This document shows positions 1-10,362 of a stretch of 64,000 nt of DNA, piece after piece; the stretch's first letter is position 1, and each line of letters opens with the position of its first letter. Source of the DNA: Parietichytrium sp. I65-24A (lineage: Eukaryota > Sar > Bigyra > Thraustochytrida > Thraustochytriidae); assembly GCA_012862575.1 (NCBI GenBank), contig BLSF01000001.1:496001-560000 (forward strand), in the 5' to 3' direction. The position numbers were made by a program, and so were the translations under genes. A model generated the notes under the pieces. The model was given only the letters and a program-made list of their open reading frames with translations. It searched no databases and was not told where the DNA came from.

Positions 1-29
1 TTTGGGTTTGGGGGAATGCTCGACGGCTA

Positions 30-1472
30 ATGAGCTGTGCTGACGGAGCTGATGTTCGGCCCTTGGTGCAGGAGACGACCTGGGAGTTGCCGTCAGCGGT
101 GGCAGAGTACAAGAAGGCGTCGAAGAATGGGTTGTATTGGCAAGTAGTGGATGAGAGGAGCGGGAGGGTGTATTTTGTTTGCCAACAGTCTGGACTGAGC
201 ACATGGATCAAGCCGTCTGGAAAAATTGTCGAACGGAGTGCCACGAAGCAGATTGCTGAGGATGGAAAGCAGCCGGGCGGAGGGGCGGGAGTTTGCACAA
301 AAGGACAGGAGGGAGAGCACGAGAAGAAGGAGGAGGAGGAGGAAGAAGAAGGGGAGAGCAAGGCCATTGAGAAGAAGACGACCGCTGGCAGTAGGCTTGC
401 CAAGTATAGATCTTCTGAGTTTCAAATGCGGGTGGACGCAACTATTGCACAGGCAGAGCAGGCAGCCAAGCCAGACGCCAGAGAAAACGTTTGGGTCAAG
501 TGCAGGGACGAGTCACGCAACAAGTTTTATTATTTTTCGCCATCTTCGCGTGAAACAAGGTGGGAAGCACCACAGGGCGCGACGCTGTTGACTGCGGAGG
601 AATGGACGGAAGTGCAGAAGGTTAAAAGTCGCTCAGGAGAGGAACAAAACGTACAACGCGAGCCGCAAGATCATCGTTCTGCAAACGCTGAGTCCAGCAC
701 TACCGTCATCAATGATGATGGCACAGTGCATGGATTTATTGATGTCCGCACCAGCAAAGGGGAGGAATACACGCATGGGTTTGGGTTGCTTTGCAACGGA
801 ACCCTCAAGGTATATGACGGCGAGCCGACAGAAGAAGTCTGCGATCCGATCAAAGAGTTCGTGATGGATGCCTTCTCTACAGCGTTCCTGTCAGAGGACC
901 CTCAAGGCTCGAAATTCAATTTTGTTATTGAGGTGAATAATGCATCCGCAATGTGGCTGGTGGCAGTAAACTCGATAGAAGATATGCAGTCTTGGCTTGA
1001 GGCATTGCAATCGCAGGCGAGAAAGCAACGCGTGGCCTTGGCAGATGCAGGCTCAACTCTTGAAGCTCTCTCGAAGGACGAAGGGGCGAACCCTACGCGA
1101 TTGAGAAACTTTTCTACGGGCAGCGAGTCAGAATCGATCATGCCTCGACGACCACGAGGTGCTTCTCACCCCAAGAGCCCCTATCGTTTCGGATCATCCT
1201 TTCGGACGAACGGTGTAGCAGGATCAAGCTTTGATACCCAGGAGAACGCTGATGTGCAGTACACAGACTTTGTTGCGTGGGCTACTGCGAATGGAATGGA
1301 GGACATCTGCTCTGCCTTTGAAGAGGCCGGTTTCAACGACTTGGAAGTGATTCGGCAAATGAGCGACGAGGAACTGAAAGAGATGCTCGGGGAGCATTTC
1401 GGTTCTTTAAAGCCTGGAAAGCGCATGAAATTTATTTTGGCCGCACGCGCGTTGCGGTCAACTTATTCTTAG
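30..1472 (+). CDS. WW-WW-PH-SAM domain adaptor protein
   Basis: Encodes 480 residues with four recognisable modules. WW1 lies at about residues 33-65 (signature W/YFV/STWIKP). WW2 lies at about 153-184 (NVWVKC, FYYF, TRWEAP). A PH-like domain spans about 230-335, ending in the typical C-terminal helix with a Trp (MQSWLEALQSQ). A C-terminal SAM domain spans about 412-478 (FVAWATANGMEDICSAF, then LKPGKRMKFILAARAL). A Glu/Lys-rich low-complexity linker separates the WW domains. WW domains bind Pro-rich ligands, PH domains bind phosphoinositides or proteins, and SAM domains oligomerise, so a membrane-associated scaffold is inferred. The frame has no stop between the window edge and the ATG, so the true start may lie outside the window. 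The gene is convergent with the NCOA5-like gene, 215 bp away. Confidence 0.85.
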   Translation: MSCADGADVRPLVQETTWELPSAVAEYKKASKNGLYWQVVDERSGRVYFVCQQSGLSTWIKPSGKIVERSATKQIAEDGKQPGGGAGVCTKGQEGEHEKKEEEEEEEGESKAIEKKTTAGSRLAKYRSSEFQMRVDATIAQAEQAAKPDARENVWVKCRDESRNKFYYFSPSSRETRWEAPQGATLLTAEEWTEVQKVKSRSGEEQNVQREPQDHRSANAESSTTVINDDGTVHGFIDVRTSKGEEYTHGFGLLCNGTLKVYDGEPTEEVCDPIKEFVMDAFSTAFLSEDPQGSKFNFVIEVNNASAMWLVAVNSIEDMQSWLEALQSQARKQRVALADAGSTLEALSKDEGANPTRLRNFSTGSESESIMPRRPRGASHPKSPYRFGSSFRTNGVAGSSFDTQENADVQYTDFVAWATANGMEDICSAFEEAGFNDLEVIRQMSDEELKEMLGEHFGSLKPGKRMKFILAARALRSTYS

Positions 1473-1687
1473 TTCGAGTAAGACCCAGCCACGAAATGAA
1501 CTTTGAAAATTGTTAAGTTTAGATGTTTTCTTTTGTAAAAATATAGAATCGACCCACAATTTGCGGCGGACACAGCAACTAGCTGTGTTTAGGAGAAGCT
1601 CCATTTTACACAAACTGCAAGATACGTTAAGGTAATGAGGGAACGAATAAAGATTCTGCGCAACTTTCGCAGCACTGTTTGCGAGCT

Positions 1688-3533
1688 CTACTTTTTAATA
1701 TCACTGAGCAGGCTCTTGATATTATCCAGCTCGTCTTTTGAAAGTTTGATAGGTTTGCGAGGCGGAAGAGGTGGTCCGCCTGCGTATTGCGGTGGTTGTG
1801 GGGGCTGGTGAAGAGGTGGCCCACGAGGATCGCCGTAGAAAGGAGTTGGATCGCGACCGTCCATCGGCGGAGGCTGGTACGGCGCACTAGGAGGTAAGCG
1901 AGTTGATGGCAAGGGCATGGAAACCGGGGGAAATGGAGGAGTCCCCCTCGAGGAAGGCGGGGGTCCATATGGCGGCAAATCGTGGCCATCTGCAAGCGGG
2001 TATCCCCGTCCTTCGTAGCGAGGTTGCATCGGTTCTCCGTACGGAGGCGGACGCCGCGAGAATGGGTCCGGCCCTGGTCCGTAGCTTCCAGGAGAGTCAA
2101 TAGAGTGCGGAGAGCTGATTGGAAAAGGTGGCCGCGGAGCATCGTGGGGGCCGGAACCAGCAGGGGGCGCAAAAGGGCCGTTTTGAAAGTGTGGATCAGC
2201 TTCAGGAGGCGGTGGAGGCATTCCAGCGCGCTTAAATCCGAGTCTGCGTTCGGAACGTACAATTGTGTCAAGCATTTCTGGGATTCCGACATCTGTGTAG
2301 ATGAAACGAGGGGATCAGATCGGGATAGGTGGATGGAATGAGGGTTTAAATGGAGGCATCAATGCAATCCAATTATTGAAATAGGCATCATTTGATTCAG
2401 GTCACAGACACAGCAGCAATCGCCAAAAACGTGTCGTTCCGTTCAGTTGAATCACATCAGCCAGAGCACAAAGACACCAAAAGCGTGCACGGCAAGAGAA
2501 CATCCCATTCGTGTGTTGTGGGTGAACAGTTTTTCGTAATAATCAAGAATGCCAACGCCAGCGAAAAAGAGAGTGTACAGAGAAGCCACCGGAGTCGATT
2601 TTACGACAGCACCGGAAGACAGTATTGGTAAATTTTCGCGTGGCGTAGATTGACAGGTTTACACGGTGACAGCAAATGTTCACAAGGAGAAAAACAAGCA
2701 GAAACTCAAATAAGCAATGGCACCCCGACACCTATTGATCTACCGGACATACAGACAAACTTACCTAGCGTGGGGCATTTACCACTGCCAGCTTCGAGCT
2801 TATCAACAATCATTTTCAAACAGACGGTCTCGGTTTTTGCGTTGTCCCTCCCTACAATGACAGCATAGCGACTGAGGTTCTCCTCGGCATCCTTAAGGGC
2901 CTGCCCCAAGTTTCTTCCATCCAGCATCTCCACCTTGAAAGGAATTGACATTCTTTGAATTTCGTCAGCGACAAAATCAGCAAAGTCACGTTGGCCCCCT
3001 CCTAACAACAGCACTTTTACCACGCTCCCATCGATGGGGTGTGGTGGGCGCGGCGGTCCAGAAAAAGCATCCCTCTCGCGATACCGGTCTCGTGGCGGGC
3101 TTCTCGATCTCTCCCTGGAGTCAAAATTTCTCTCCCGATGCCACCCCGGCGGCGGGGGACGCCCCCAATCTCTGCCTCGGTCTCTATCGCGGCGATCTCG
3201 CTCCCAGGCGTCTGTGTCATTTCTTCGATTCATCTCTCTTGGAGGGCCCCTGCTATTCTGCGACCCACCGGCAATCTGCGGGTCAATCATCTTCCGGCCG
3301 ATGACTTTGCCTTTCTCTCCTTGAATGGCGCTGGCGACCGAGTCAGGATTGTCGTACTGCACGAAAGCGTACGCTTTCCGCATCGTAACTTCCAGCACCT
3401 TTCCATACTTGCCAAACATGTCCTTCAGCTCGCTCTCGCTCGTCGCTTCTGAGGCAAGGTTCCCTATGAATAGTCTGCACCGATTTCGCTCGTCGGAGCT
3501 CTTGAACTGCACCTTTACTGCCGCGTCGCCCAT
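1688..3533 (-). CDS. NCOA5-like RNA-binding protein (RRM + anticodon-binding-like fold), two exons
   Basis: Exon 1 is 3533-2765 and exon 2 is 2292-1688. The 472-nt intron (2764-2293) has a GTAAGT donor and a CTACACAG acceptor, and joining in phase gives 457 residues. The N-terminus is an RRM (RNP2 RLFIGNL, RNP1 KAYAFVQY; about residues 18-85). An Arg/Asp/Ser-rich RS-like stretch follows (about 95-170), then an alpha/beta domain beginning KVLLLGGGQRDFADFVADEI that resembles the anticodon-binding-like fold of nuclear receptor coactivator 5. The tail encoded by exon 2 is Pro-rich and carries a PPPY motif. A nuclear role in transcription or RNA processing is inferred from the family. I chose the ATG at 3533 because the longer frame upstream is only a translated GGAAGG/GAAAG repeat. 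Confidence 0.75.
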
Positions 3534-3537
3534 CTTC

Positions 3538-3633
3538 CTTTTTCCCTTCCTTCCTATTTCCCTTCCTTCTTTCCTATTTCCCTTCCTTCCTTCCTTCCTT
3601 CTTTCCTTCTTTCCTTCTTTCCTTCTCACGAAA
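3538..3633. repeat. Polypyrimidine microsatellite (CTTCC/CTTT) in the NCOA5-like promoter
   Basis: About 95 bp of almost pure C/T on the + strand, built from CTTCC, TTTCC and CTTT units. On the coding strand of the minus-strand RNA-binding gene it is a GGAAGG/GAAAG purine tract starting a few bases upstream of the ATG. It may be 5'UTR or core promoter. Confidence 0.8.
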
Positions 3634-3639
3634 CGCGCC

Positions 3640-4674
3640 AAAACTTGTTCCCCCACGCAAAACAATTTCAACTTTGCGTGCTCTCTGCCACTACGCGCAG
3701 CTGTGGGCTGTTGGTAGTAGTCCCTCGTGTGGGGATCTAGTGCTCCTGAGTGGACGGCGGCTTGGCCTGACTGAATTCGTGACTGGACGTCCGACCTGGT
3801 TCCTGCGGACCGCTCCTAAGGGAGGTGTACGGAAGCTTACGGCCTGTCGGCGGCGGGGACGCGTGCAGTGTGCGATGTGGCACGCATGGATCATTTTCCA
3901 TGGAATTCTTTTTTATTCTCCAGAAATTCTTCCAGATTCGTTTTGTTCCGCGCGTCGCCTTTTGGTATCTACGTTTCGCGGTATACCTCTAGCTAACAGT
4001 GCTGTACCCTCTTTCATGTATTGAACATTTTTAAATTTTGAAAAAGTCATTGACGCTAATGAGGTGTGTCCAATGCAATGGCGTGGAGTCTGTCTCGCAC
4101 ATGCGGAGCGATGTCCGTGAGCGCGGCCAATCCCATGGCGGTCAGCCGCTCTCTGTCTCCATTTGCGATCAGATCCGACTACAACGCCGACTCGACGCAC
4201 AATAACCCAGGAGGCAGTGCTGTCAGTAGCTACGATCGCATGTGGACGCATAAGATGATTCACCTTGTGTTGCGTGCTGCGTTCGAGCTGAGCAAACAAG
4301 GATTCTTATTGTGATCTTTCCAACGTGCGGATGTGGATTTGGTGATGGCCTCCACGCGTTGCCGTGTCGCCTGGCTGTTGAGCTTTATTGACGTGGACGA
4401 CCAAAAGCACACACAGTTTCTTCCCACGGATCATAGACGCGGGTTGGCAAAGGAACTCGACGAAAGGAATTCTTCCACTTCCTAAAGAGGACCAATAAAC
4501 ACGACAACTGATTTGCAATGAAGGATGAAGGAGTAGGACAAAACTACTTGTGTCTGCTTGGCTGTTTGGGAGGTCGAACAGAGTTGAGAGAACATTTGGT
4601 TAGGTAATGTTTTGCCATTTACTTCTTTCATTAAGAGCTGGACCAGCGAGGGATGGGTCTGGCGGATCGTTTTC
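3640..4674. other. Intergenic region, no gene recognised
   Basis: This holds the upstream region of the minus-strand RNA-binding gene and the downstream region of the minus-strand membrane-protein gene at 4675. Open frames here are short, mostly start at non-ATG codons and have no recognisable domain. The 3700-3880 stretch is GC-richer than its surroundings but shows no tRNA B-box or other known RNA signature. Confidence 0.5.
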
Positions 4675-5586
4675 TCAAACTGATGGTTGAATTTCATTCT
4701 TTGTTTCGACGGCTTTGCTGCTGCGGGAGATCTTGAGCTTGAATCCTGCAAAGACGAAGAGAATGAGTGCTGCAGATACACCAAACCCGATGGCAGCAGC
4801 AGTCTCTGAGGACATTCCCCAAACATCAAGGTTGATAAAATATTCCACATCAACGTTCTTAAAAGTCCATTTTAGCTCCGATCCGCTGAGAATTTGGATG
4901 TAACCATCATATTCAACCATCGGCAAGCAAGTCTCTTCGATCGGAGAAGCAGAGCAAGTTGTGTCAGAACGATTGTGCACTGAAAAGGACCCGTCTTCTT
5001 TGAGAAGTACGTTGTAGTCTTGCCGCAAATTGCAACCAGGGAATATCAGAAAATCGCTCTCATAGAAGAGCTCGGGATCAATAAGCTCGGTCGTGGTGAT
5101 GCGAGCCTTGGCACACCACTCTTCGCGCGAGACGTTAATTTCTCCAGAGTATAGTAGCTTTTGCCGGTAAAATACAGACTTTGCCATGTCAAATGTCTTG
5201 ATCTCATGAGTGACAGATTCGCCAAACCTAGTCTGGCATGAGGTATCTATGGGCAAAGTTCCTCTAAAGTATTTGTCATCTCCACGACTATGATTTGTTG
5301 TCGCTAATGTCTCGCAATTTTCATCTTCAAAGTATACATAGTATGATCTGGGTTCATCAGCTTCAGATGATGTCTCAACAACCGCGTGAGCGAAAGATGT
5401 GCCATCCCAAGAATCGCCAATGTATCTCAGGCAGACATTGTACAAAGAGTATATACCCATAATGCTGCTGCCCGTAGAAGTTTTGCACGCTTCATCGCTG
5501 TATCCGAAAGTCGCAAGTCCTTGGAGGCCGGTGGCGGCCTGAATCAGGCCTGCGAATGCCACGCACGCACTGATGCCGAGTCTCAT
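4675..5586 (-). CDS. Secreted/type I single-pass membrane protein, unknown family
   Basis: Encodes 303 residues from an ATG. Residues 1-20 form a typical signal peptide (MRLGISACVAFAGLIQAATG). The mature region has at least ten Cys residues spread along it and several N-glycosylation sequons (for example NHS, NVS, NRS). One transmembrane segment near the C-terminus (about 262-284, AAAIGFGVSAALILFVFAGF) is followed by a short basic cytoplasmic tail. This topology points to an extracellular or luminal receptor-like or surface protein. I do not recognise the ectodomain and assign no function. The sequence is intron-free and composition is normal for the window. Confidence 0.75.
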   Translation of the reverse strand: MRLGISACVAFAGLIQAATGLQGLATFGYSDEACKTSTGSSIMGIYSLYNVCLRYIGDSWDGTSFAHAVVETSSEADEPRSYYVYFEDENCETLATTNHSRGDDKYFRGTLPIDTSCQTRFGESVTHEIKTFDMAKSVFYRQKLLYSGEINVSREEWCAKARITTTELIDPELFYESDFLIFPGCNLRQDYNVLLKEDGSFSVHNRSDTTCSASPIEETCLPMVEYDGYIQILSGSELKWTFKNVDVEYFINLDVWGMSSETAAAIGFGVSAALILFVFAGFKLKISRSSKAVETKNEIQPSV

Positions 5587-5960
5587 CTTGGGAGCTGTTT
5601 GGTTGCAACCTAGTCGGGCCGATATTCAGATGGAGTTTCCGGACTGCAGGGTGCTGAGGCTTCACTCGATTCGTATTCTCTTTCTCACCACATTTGCTAA
5701 TTAGCCAAATCGATAGTCAATCCAGCATGTGGAAACTCTGCAGCGAAGACACAAAATTGACCTGTTCTGCAAATGTAATCATGATGAGTAAGCTTGCAAC
5801 TGTCAAGCACGAAGAAGACCGCCGAAGGCGGGCGCACCGTGACTTTGGCTACATCAATCCAGACCGCTGTTCCTACTCAGGAGAGGCACTTTCCTCTAGT
5901 CGTATCGCGCAGTTTGGAATTTTGAAATTTAAACCTTGGAATTTTGTCTGGTGAACGTAC

Positions 5961-5983
5961 GTACCGGTACCGGTACCGGTACC
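5961..5983. repeat. GGTACC hexamer repeat
   Basis: The sequence runs gtaccggtaccggtaccggt and then accc. It consists of overlapping self-complementary GGTACC/ACCGGT units, so every unit is a palindrome. Isolated single copies of ACCGGTA occur in several other intergenic regions of the window. Confidence 0.85.
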
Positions 5984-6914
5984 CGAGTGCACCTACAACC
6001 CAACCTGCCTGGCGATGCCAGGAAATGCCAGGAAGTTACGTGTAATAAGCCTGTGTTACTGCGTACTGTAATCCTCGCGGTGACTTGTTGGCGCCTTCGC
6101 AGTCAACGCAATTTGTAGTTGTGGCGATTCTTACAACCTCACTTGGGAGTGAATTGTCGAAAAGTTACAGAACTCACAGTCCACCCAAGTACCATCGTTT
6201 ACGGTACTGGCATTGCCTGTGAGTAAAACCAAACATGTCAATGCATGAAAGTTCCAGCGAACTGATTGAACGAGCGCTACCAATGTTGAGTAGTCTTGTA
6301 ATTTTGTATCCTTTGACACCTTTGACACCCGTGGACTTGCACTTGGACTGGGAATCTTGAGCTGTGAAAAATTATTCAGAATTTAGATGTTTGCAGTTCA
6401 TTTTCGCGAGTTAGGCTTACTCGGTGCATAGGCTCTTGGGTAGCGCCATGCCTTCAGCAGGCTTACTCATTTGACTAACGGGAGGATACTAGTGGCGGCA
6501 GTAATAGAGCTACTAGCTAGTAGAGGTATCTCCTGTAGGAGCTAGACTAGAGTGGAGTACCGTACTGGCAGTGAGAACCGAAAGCACCGAAGCGAACGAC
6601 AGGCAGCTGTATGTAACCCCTGCGTAGTGGTGTGGGTTCTTGCAATCATTGCTTGGTTTACACAGAATTCTTTGACACTGCGTTGTCGACATATTTGTGA
6701 CAGATCGCTGGTGTTCGCGAAAGGAATTTTGTGGTTACAAAAATCTACTTACTGTTTAATCAATCTGCGAAATGCTCTGAAGCAAACTCGTCAAGGAAGT
6801 CATAGGATTGGCTCTTTCGATCAGCCCAGTTTTGCTACAAACGCGCCTTTTGGTTAAATTCCGAAGTACCAAGTGACATATCCCGTCGCAGTACCGTACC
6901 GCACCGCACCAGTG

Positions 6915-7114
6915 TTGCAATGAGAGGAGTGTTTGCAAAGTGATATCGAGGTGTGAACTCGCCCCTGGACCATCGTTATCGTTGGCTTCCAAATTCCCTG
7001 CTTCCGAGTGAGGATGCGGCGAGTTCAAGGAATTACTCCCAAACCAAAGACCGTACGAATAGGCAGACAACTCTAAAACATTTGTTCAATGGTTTTGTTC
7101 ATGAAATGTGAATC
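6915..7114. repeat. Direct repeat copy A (~200 bp)
   Basis: Copy A begins ttgcaatgagaggagtgttt and ends with catgaaatgtgaatc. It matches 7400-7597 over its full length with scattered substitutions and small indels. Shared blocks include the cgttggcttccaaatt segment and aataggcagacaactctaaa. It is diverged enough to be old and has no coding potential. Confidence 0.85.
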
Positions 7115-7399
7115 AAAAAGGGGTCATACTCGAGTACAGTAATCGCTGAAACCCGTGTTGAAGAAAGCCATCCGAGGAGTCGTTTCCAGCGCGTTTCGCA
7201 AATTGATTAGGGGTAAAATTCTCGCCAGATTTGTTTTAAATACCCTGGCGAGTCTAAAAATCTCTATGCTATACTGTACATCATGTTTGCATGATACAGC
7301 ATGGGCGTTCGGCTGGATGCAAGTCTTTGAGCACTCTGAGTCAATTGAACAAGCCCAAGGGAAATAGCGTTATTCACTTTTGCCAGTCACAGAAAAGTA

Positions 7400-7597
7400 T
7401 TGCAATGAGAGGAGTGTTTGCAAGTGATATCGAGATGTGAAACTCACCGCTGCCATCATTATCGTTGGCTTCCAAATTCTATGTTTCCGAGTGAGCATGC
7501 GTCGAGTTCAAGGAAATAGTCCTAAATCAAAGACCGTGCGAATAGGCAGACAACTCTAAAACATCTGTTCAGTGGTTTCGTTCATGAAATGCGAATC
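7400..7597. repeat. Direct repeat copy B (~200 bp)
   Basis: Second copy of the element at 6915-7114, in the same orientation with a 485-bp offset. I saw no terminal inverted repeat or flanking target-site duplication, so it may be a local segmental duplication or two copies of a short dispersed repeat. Confidence 0.85.
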
Positions 7598-8436
7598 TTG
7601 AAGTCTACTTCTGCTGCGGCTGTTCTTTAACATCCTCACATTCCATACGAAGTAAAACAGTGGGCTTTCTCGAGGCTTCGAGAAGCAGTGTAAGCAGTGT
7701 AAGCAGTGGCAAGGTTCCATTAGGTGGCGGAAGCCTATCTTATTTGTCAGCATTCTTGTTGTCTCATAGTGTCAGGACGAGAATTCCTTTTCTCTCGTTA
7801 TAGCAATGGGAGCTAGAAGGAAGCACAAAACGGTAGACACAAAAAATCGAAGCCGCAGTGCTAAGCAAGCTCTCGAGTTAAATGAGCCAAATTCTTTGCA
7901 TTGGACTCTCAGAACTGGAAACGGGATTTGTACCAGCATAAGTCACCAGAACCGGAGATGGGATTGTGGCTGTCTACAAAACCAAAGGTGTACACTCGCC
8001 TCTCTTTTACATAGCTAGTGGCCTTGCATCTCGAAAGTCGAGCGAGTCCAATGATTCAACTCCCAGAGAATTTCATGAATAGTTAATTTTGGAATGTAAG
8101 TCAGACGTTGTGTCGTCCAGAAAACGCTGAATCAAGCGTAAACGTAGTGAAAGTGAATCCAAAGACAGCAACCAATTACTACGTAGGGATTGCCACGGTT
8201 TTCTCCTTCAGTTCAATGGGTTTTGCCGCCTACAGATTCGTCCTTCACCTTTGACATCGGCATGCAAACAGGACGCCCTTTCTTTGAACTCAATCATCTT
8301 GTGCTTTGAAGCTTTCATTTCAATCTTCGCAGACCCCGAATCAAAGTGAACATTCTCCAATCTTAGAGTTGCCCATCTTGATACAAGTGAAAGCAAGCAA
8401 CGCCGTTGCTGAGTACACGTCAAGGTGCAGCGCACA

Positions 8437-10362
8437 ATGAGAGCCATCACGAACTTCGTCGCTTTCTTGCTGCTTGCAAGCAGCAGTACTTTGGCGGCCG
8501 ATACTGACGGTGTGAGAGCCCTAGTCGATATTGAAGGTATGGACCTGAACGTTTGGGTGAATTTCGACACCTGCCCACATTATGATCCTGACATCAAAAA
8601 CAATGTGAATGTCAGATATCATGTGAGAAAGTCGGTTCCAGCATCGAGCACCAAAACCTGCTTGGAAGGATGTCAAGGGCTGAATTGGGAGGGAAAATAT
8701 GTGCTCTCTTTCTTCAACTGGTATGCACACGAATCCTCATGCCTTTGCTATTTGAGGGATCTCACCAATCCTAGCATCGGGGAACGCGGTTGTTCGGGCG
8801 CGGGGAAAGCTTTCTGGGCACCAAGATTTATGACAACTTTTGAGAAATCGAAGGAAACAGTGCCTGCCGGTACTCACAAGAATGCCATTTGGTCGGCTGC
8901 CAATGATGGTTCCATGCGAGAAGTGCTCTTTAGAAACGGTAATTTTGGCGGGGAGACAGTATACAGCATTTTCGAAAGAAGGAATAAACCGGATTCCTCG
9001 GTTCCTATCGGTGACTTCTTAAATTCAATTCAGGTACCCATTAAACATGCTGTCCGAAAGCCAGGTTTTTCGCCATGTTCAAGAGTGACCTGCGAGAGTC
9101 GCCGAGACAAAATGAAATCGAATCAGGGCAAAGGAACGTTGAAGTCTTATGCTGTCTTGCATACTGAAGATGATGTGTCATTTGATATTCATGGCGAGGC
9201 AGAGCGAAGAGAGCTTCGTGGAAAACTGTTTGATATATTCGTCCGGCCTTTTTTGATCACAGAGCAGGATTCAGCGGAGCACGTTGGTGACTATTATTTC
9301 GACACTGCTGGAAATTGCGACTATTGTGGAAATGAACCATGTATCCGATATTGCAATCCCCGTCCCAACGTGCCGCCCTTCTGCTGTTATCCTGCCCCAC
9401 CGCACTACTCCTTTGAAATGTCTGGTTCAAGATCAAAGTCTTATGTGGTGCCGAGAAGAATCAAAATCGGAGTCTATGATGCTCTGAAGAAGGTGGTCAT
9501 GCTTGACTTTGAGCTCAATCAAGAATCTTCTTTGGTATTGGACGGAAATTTGGACGGTCGGGTAAGAAAAGACAACTGCGGAGGATTCACGGATATATTG
9601 AATGTGGGTGCCATCGTTGCTAGTGTATCATTGTCATTATCTCCTATAGCTGGAGCTGTGCTTAGCTTTTCTGCCATAGGCTTAGGAATTTTGTGCGAAG
9701 ACACGGCGAATGCCAACAGGGAAGCAGCTGCTTCGCTTGAGATAACAAATGACTCTCAAGGTCTCTACAACTCCACCGAGTTTTGCTCTTTGTGCGAGAG
9801 CGGTCCCTTCAGTTTAATTTCAGAGCTCTACCAGGAAATAGGGTACAATGGCACCGATAACTCGAGCCAGGCTGAGGTCTTCGTAGATGATGGATCAGTC
9901 GAGCAACGGTTTGCGATGCGCTGCCAGGCTGCATGCCAGAATCCGCAATCCTGGTACAAGAGTGCGGCTCCAGGTGATTTCGTGCAGGTCCTCTCCGAAA
10001 ACTGCGAGTACTTTGGAGTGCTGCCAGCAGAGGAACTCTTTTCAAAACTCAACTCGCCTTCCACCCTATTAGCGGCTACAACTGCTCTGGAAGATTGTTA
10101 CGAACTTCAACGAGAAAAATACAACATCACTTTTGCCGCAGAAGACGAAGTCCTCACTGCCGGAGCTGCCCCGGCTCCAACCGACAGTCGAAACGACGAA
10201 GCATCAGAAGGTGATTTCGACGCAGCATCTGTTGCGATCGGATCCGTTGCGACGCTCGCATTGGGTCTCGTCATTTCCGGAGCAAGTCGTATTGCTAGAA
10301 AGCCTCGAGCGTCAGAAGTGCAAGCAAAGTGCGACAGCAAGCTTACTTTACCAGAGCTCTGA
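8437..10362 (+). CDS. Cys-rich type I membrane protein with a possible beta/gamma-crystallin-like motif
   Basis: Encodes 641 residues. The ATG at 8437 begins a clear signal peptide (MRAITNFVAFLLLASSSTLA); the frame opens slightly upstream but only with GTG. The N-terminal ectodomain has Cys-rich segments (TCLEGCQGLNW, SSCLCYLRDL, RGCSGAGKAFW) reminiscent of WSC/apple-like modules. A segment at about residues 165-205 (VLFRNGNFGGETVYSIF, then SIQVP) resembles a beta/gamma-crystallin Greek-key motif; this is tentative. The middle contains a Cys-cluster (NCDYCGNEPCIRYCNP) and a hydrophobic stretch at about 385-415. A C-terminal transmembrane helix (about 590-610) precedes a short basic tail. It is a probable surface or endomembrane glycoprotein of unknown function. 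Confidence 0.75.
   Translation: MRAITNFVAFLLLASSSTLAADTDGVRALVDIEGMDLNVWVNFDTCPHYDPDIKNNVNVRYHVRKSVPASSTKTCLEGCQGLNWEGKYVLSFFNWYAHESSCLCYLRDLTNPSIGERGCSGAGKAFWAPRFMTTFEKSKETVPAGTHKNAIWSAANDGSMREVLFRNGNFGGETVYSIFERRNKPDSSVPIGDFLNSIQVPIKHAVRKPGFSPCSRVTCESRRDKMKSNQGKGTLKSYAVLHTEDDVSFDIHGEAERRELRGKLFDIFVRPFLITEQDSAEHVGDYYFDTAGNCDYCGNEPCIRYCNPRPNVPPFCCYPAPPHYSFEMSGSRSKSYVVPRRIKIGVYDALKKVVMLDFELNQESSLVLDGNLDGRVRKDNCGGFTDILNVGAIVASVSLSLSPIAGAVLSFSAIGLGILCEDTANANREAAASLEITNDSQGLYNSTEFCSLCESGPFSLISELYQEIGYNGTDNSSQAEVFVDDGSVEQRFAMRCQAACQNPQSWYKSAAPGDFVQVLSENCEYFGVLPAEELFSKLNSPSTLLAATTALEDCYELQREKYNITFAAEDEVLTAGAAPAPTDSRNDEASEGDFDAASVAIGSVATLALGLVISGASRIARKPRASEVQAKCDSKLTLPEL

Larger units (their letters stand above)
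5587..8436. other. 2.85-kb non-coding region with a duplicated segment
   Basis: No ORF with domain support was seen. The region is somewhat richer in A/T than the genes and holds a diverged direct duplication (annotated separately), a GGTACC microsatellite and short CTAG-rich and GTAC-rich motifs. It separates the divergent starts of the membrane protein at 5586 (-) and the Cys-rich protein at 8437 (+), so it contains both promoters. Confidence 0.6.

Noticed and set aside
1627-2292. 221-codon frame antisense-phase to the Pro-rich exon of the NCOA5-like gene
   Set aside because: It is an alternative frame of the same exon. Only the Pro-rich frame joins the RRM exon in phase.
5961-5983. GGTACC repeat as a transposon end
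   Set aside because: No matching inverted copy or target-site duplication nearby; it is a simple hexamer repeat.
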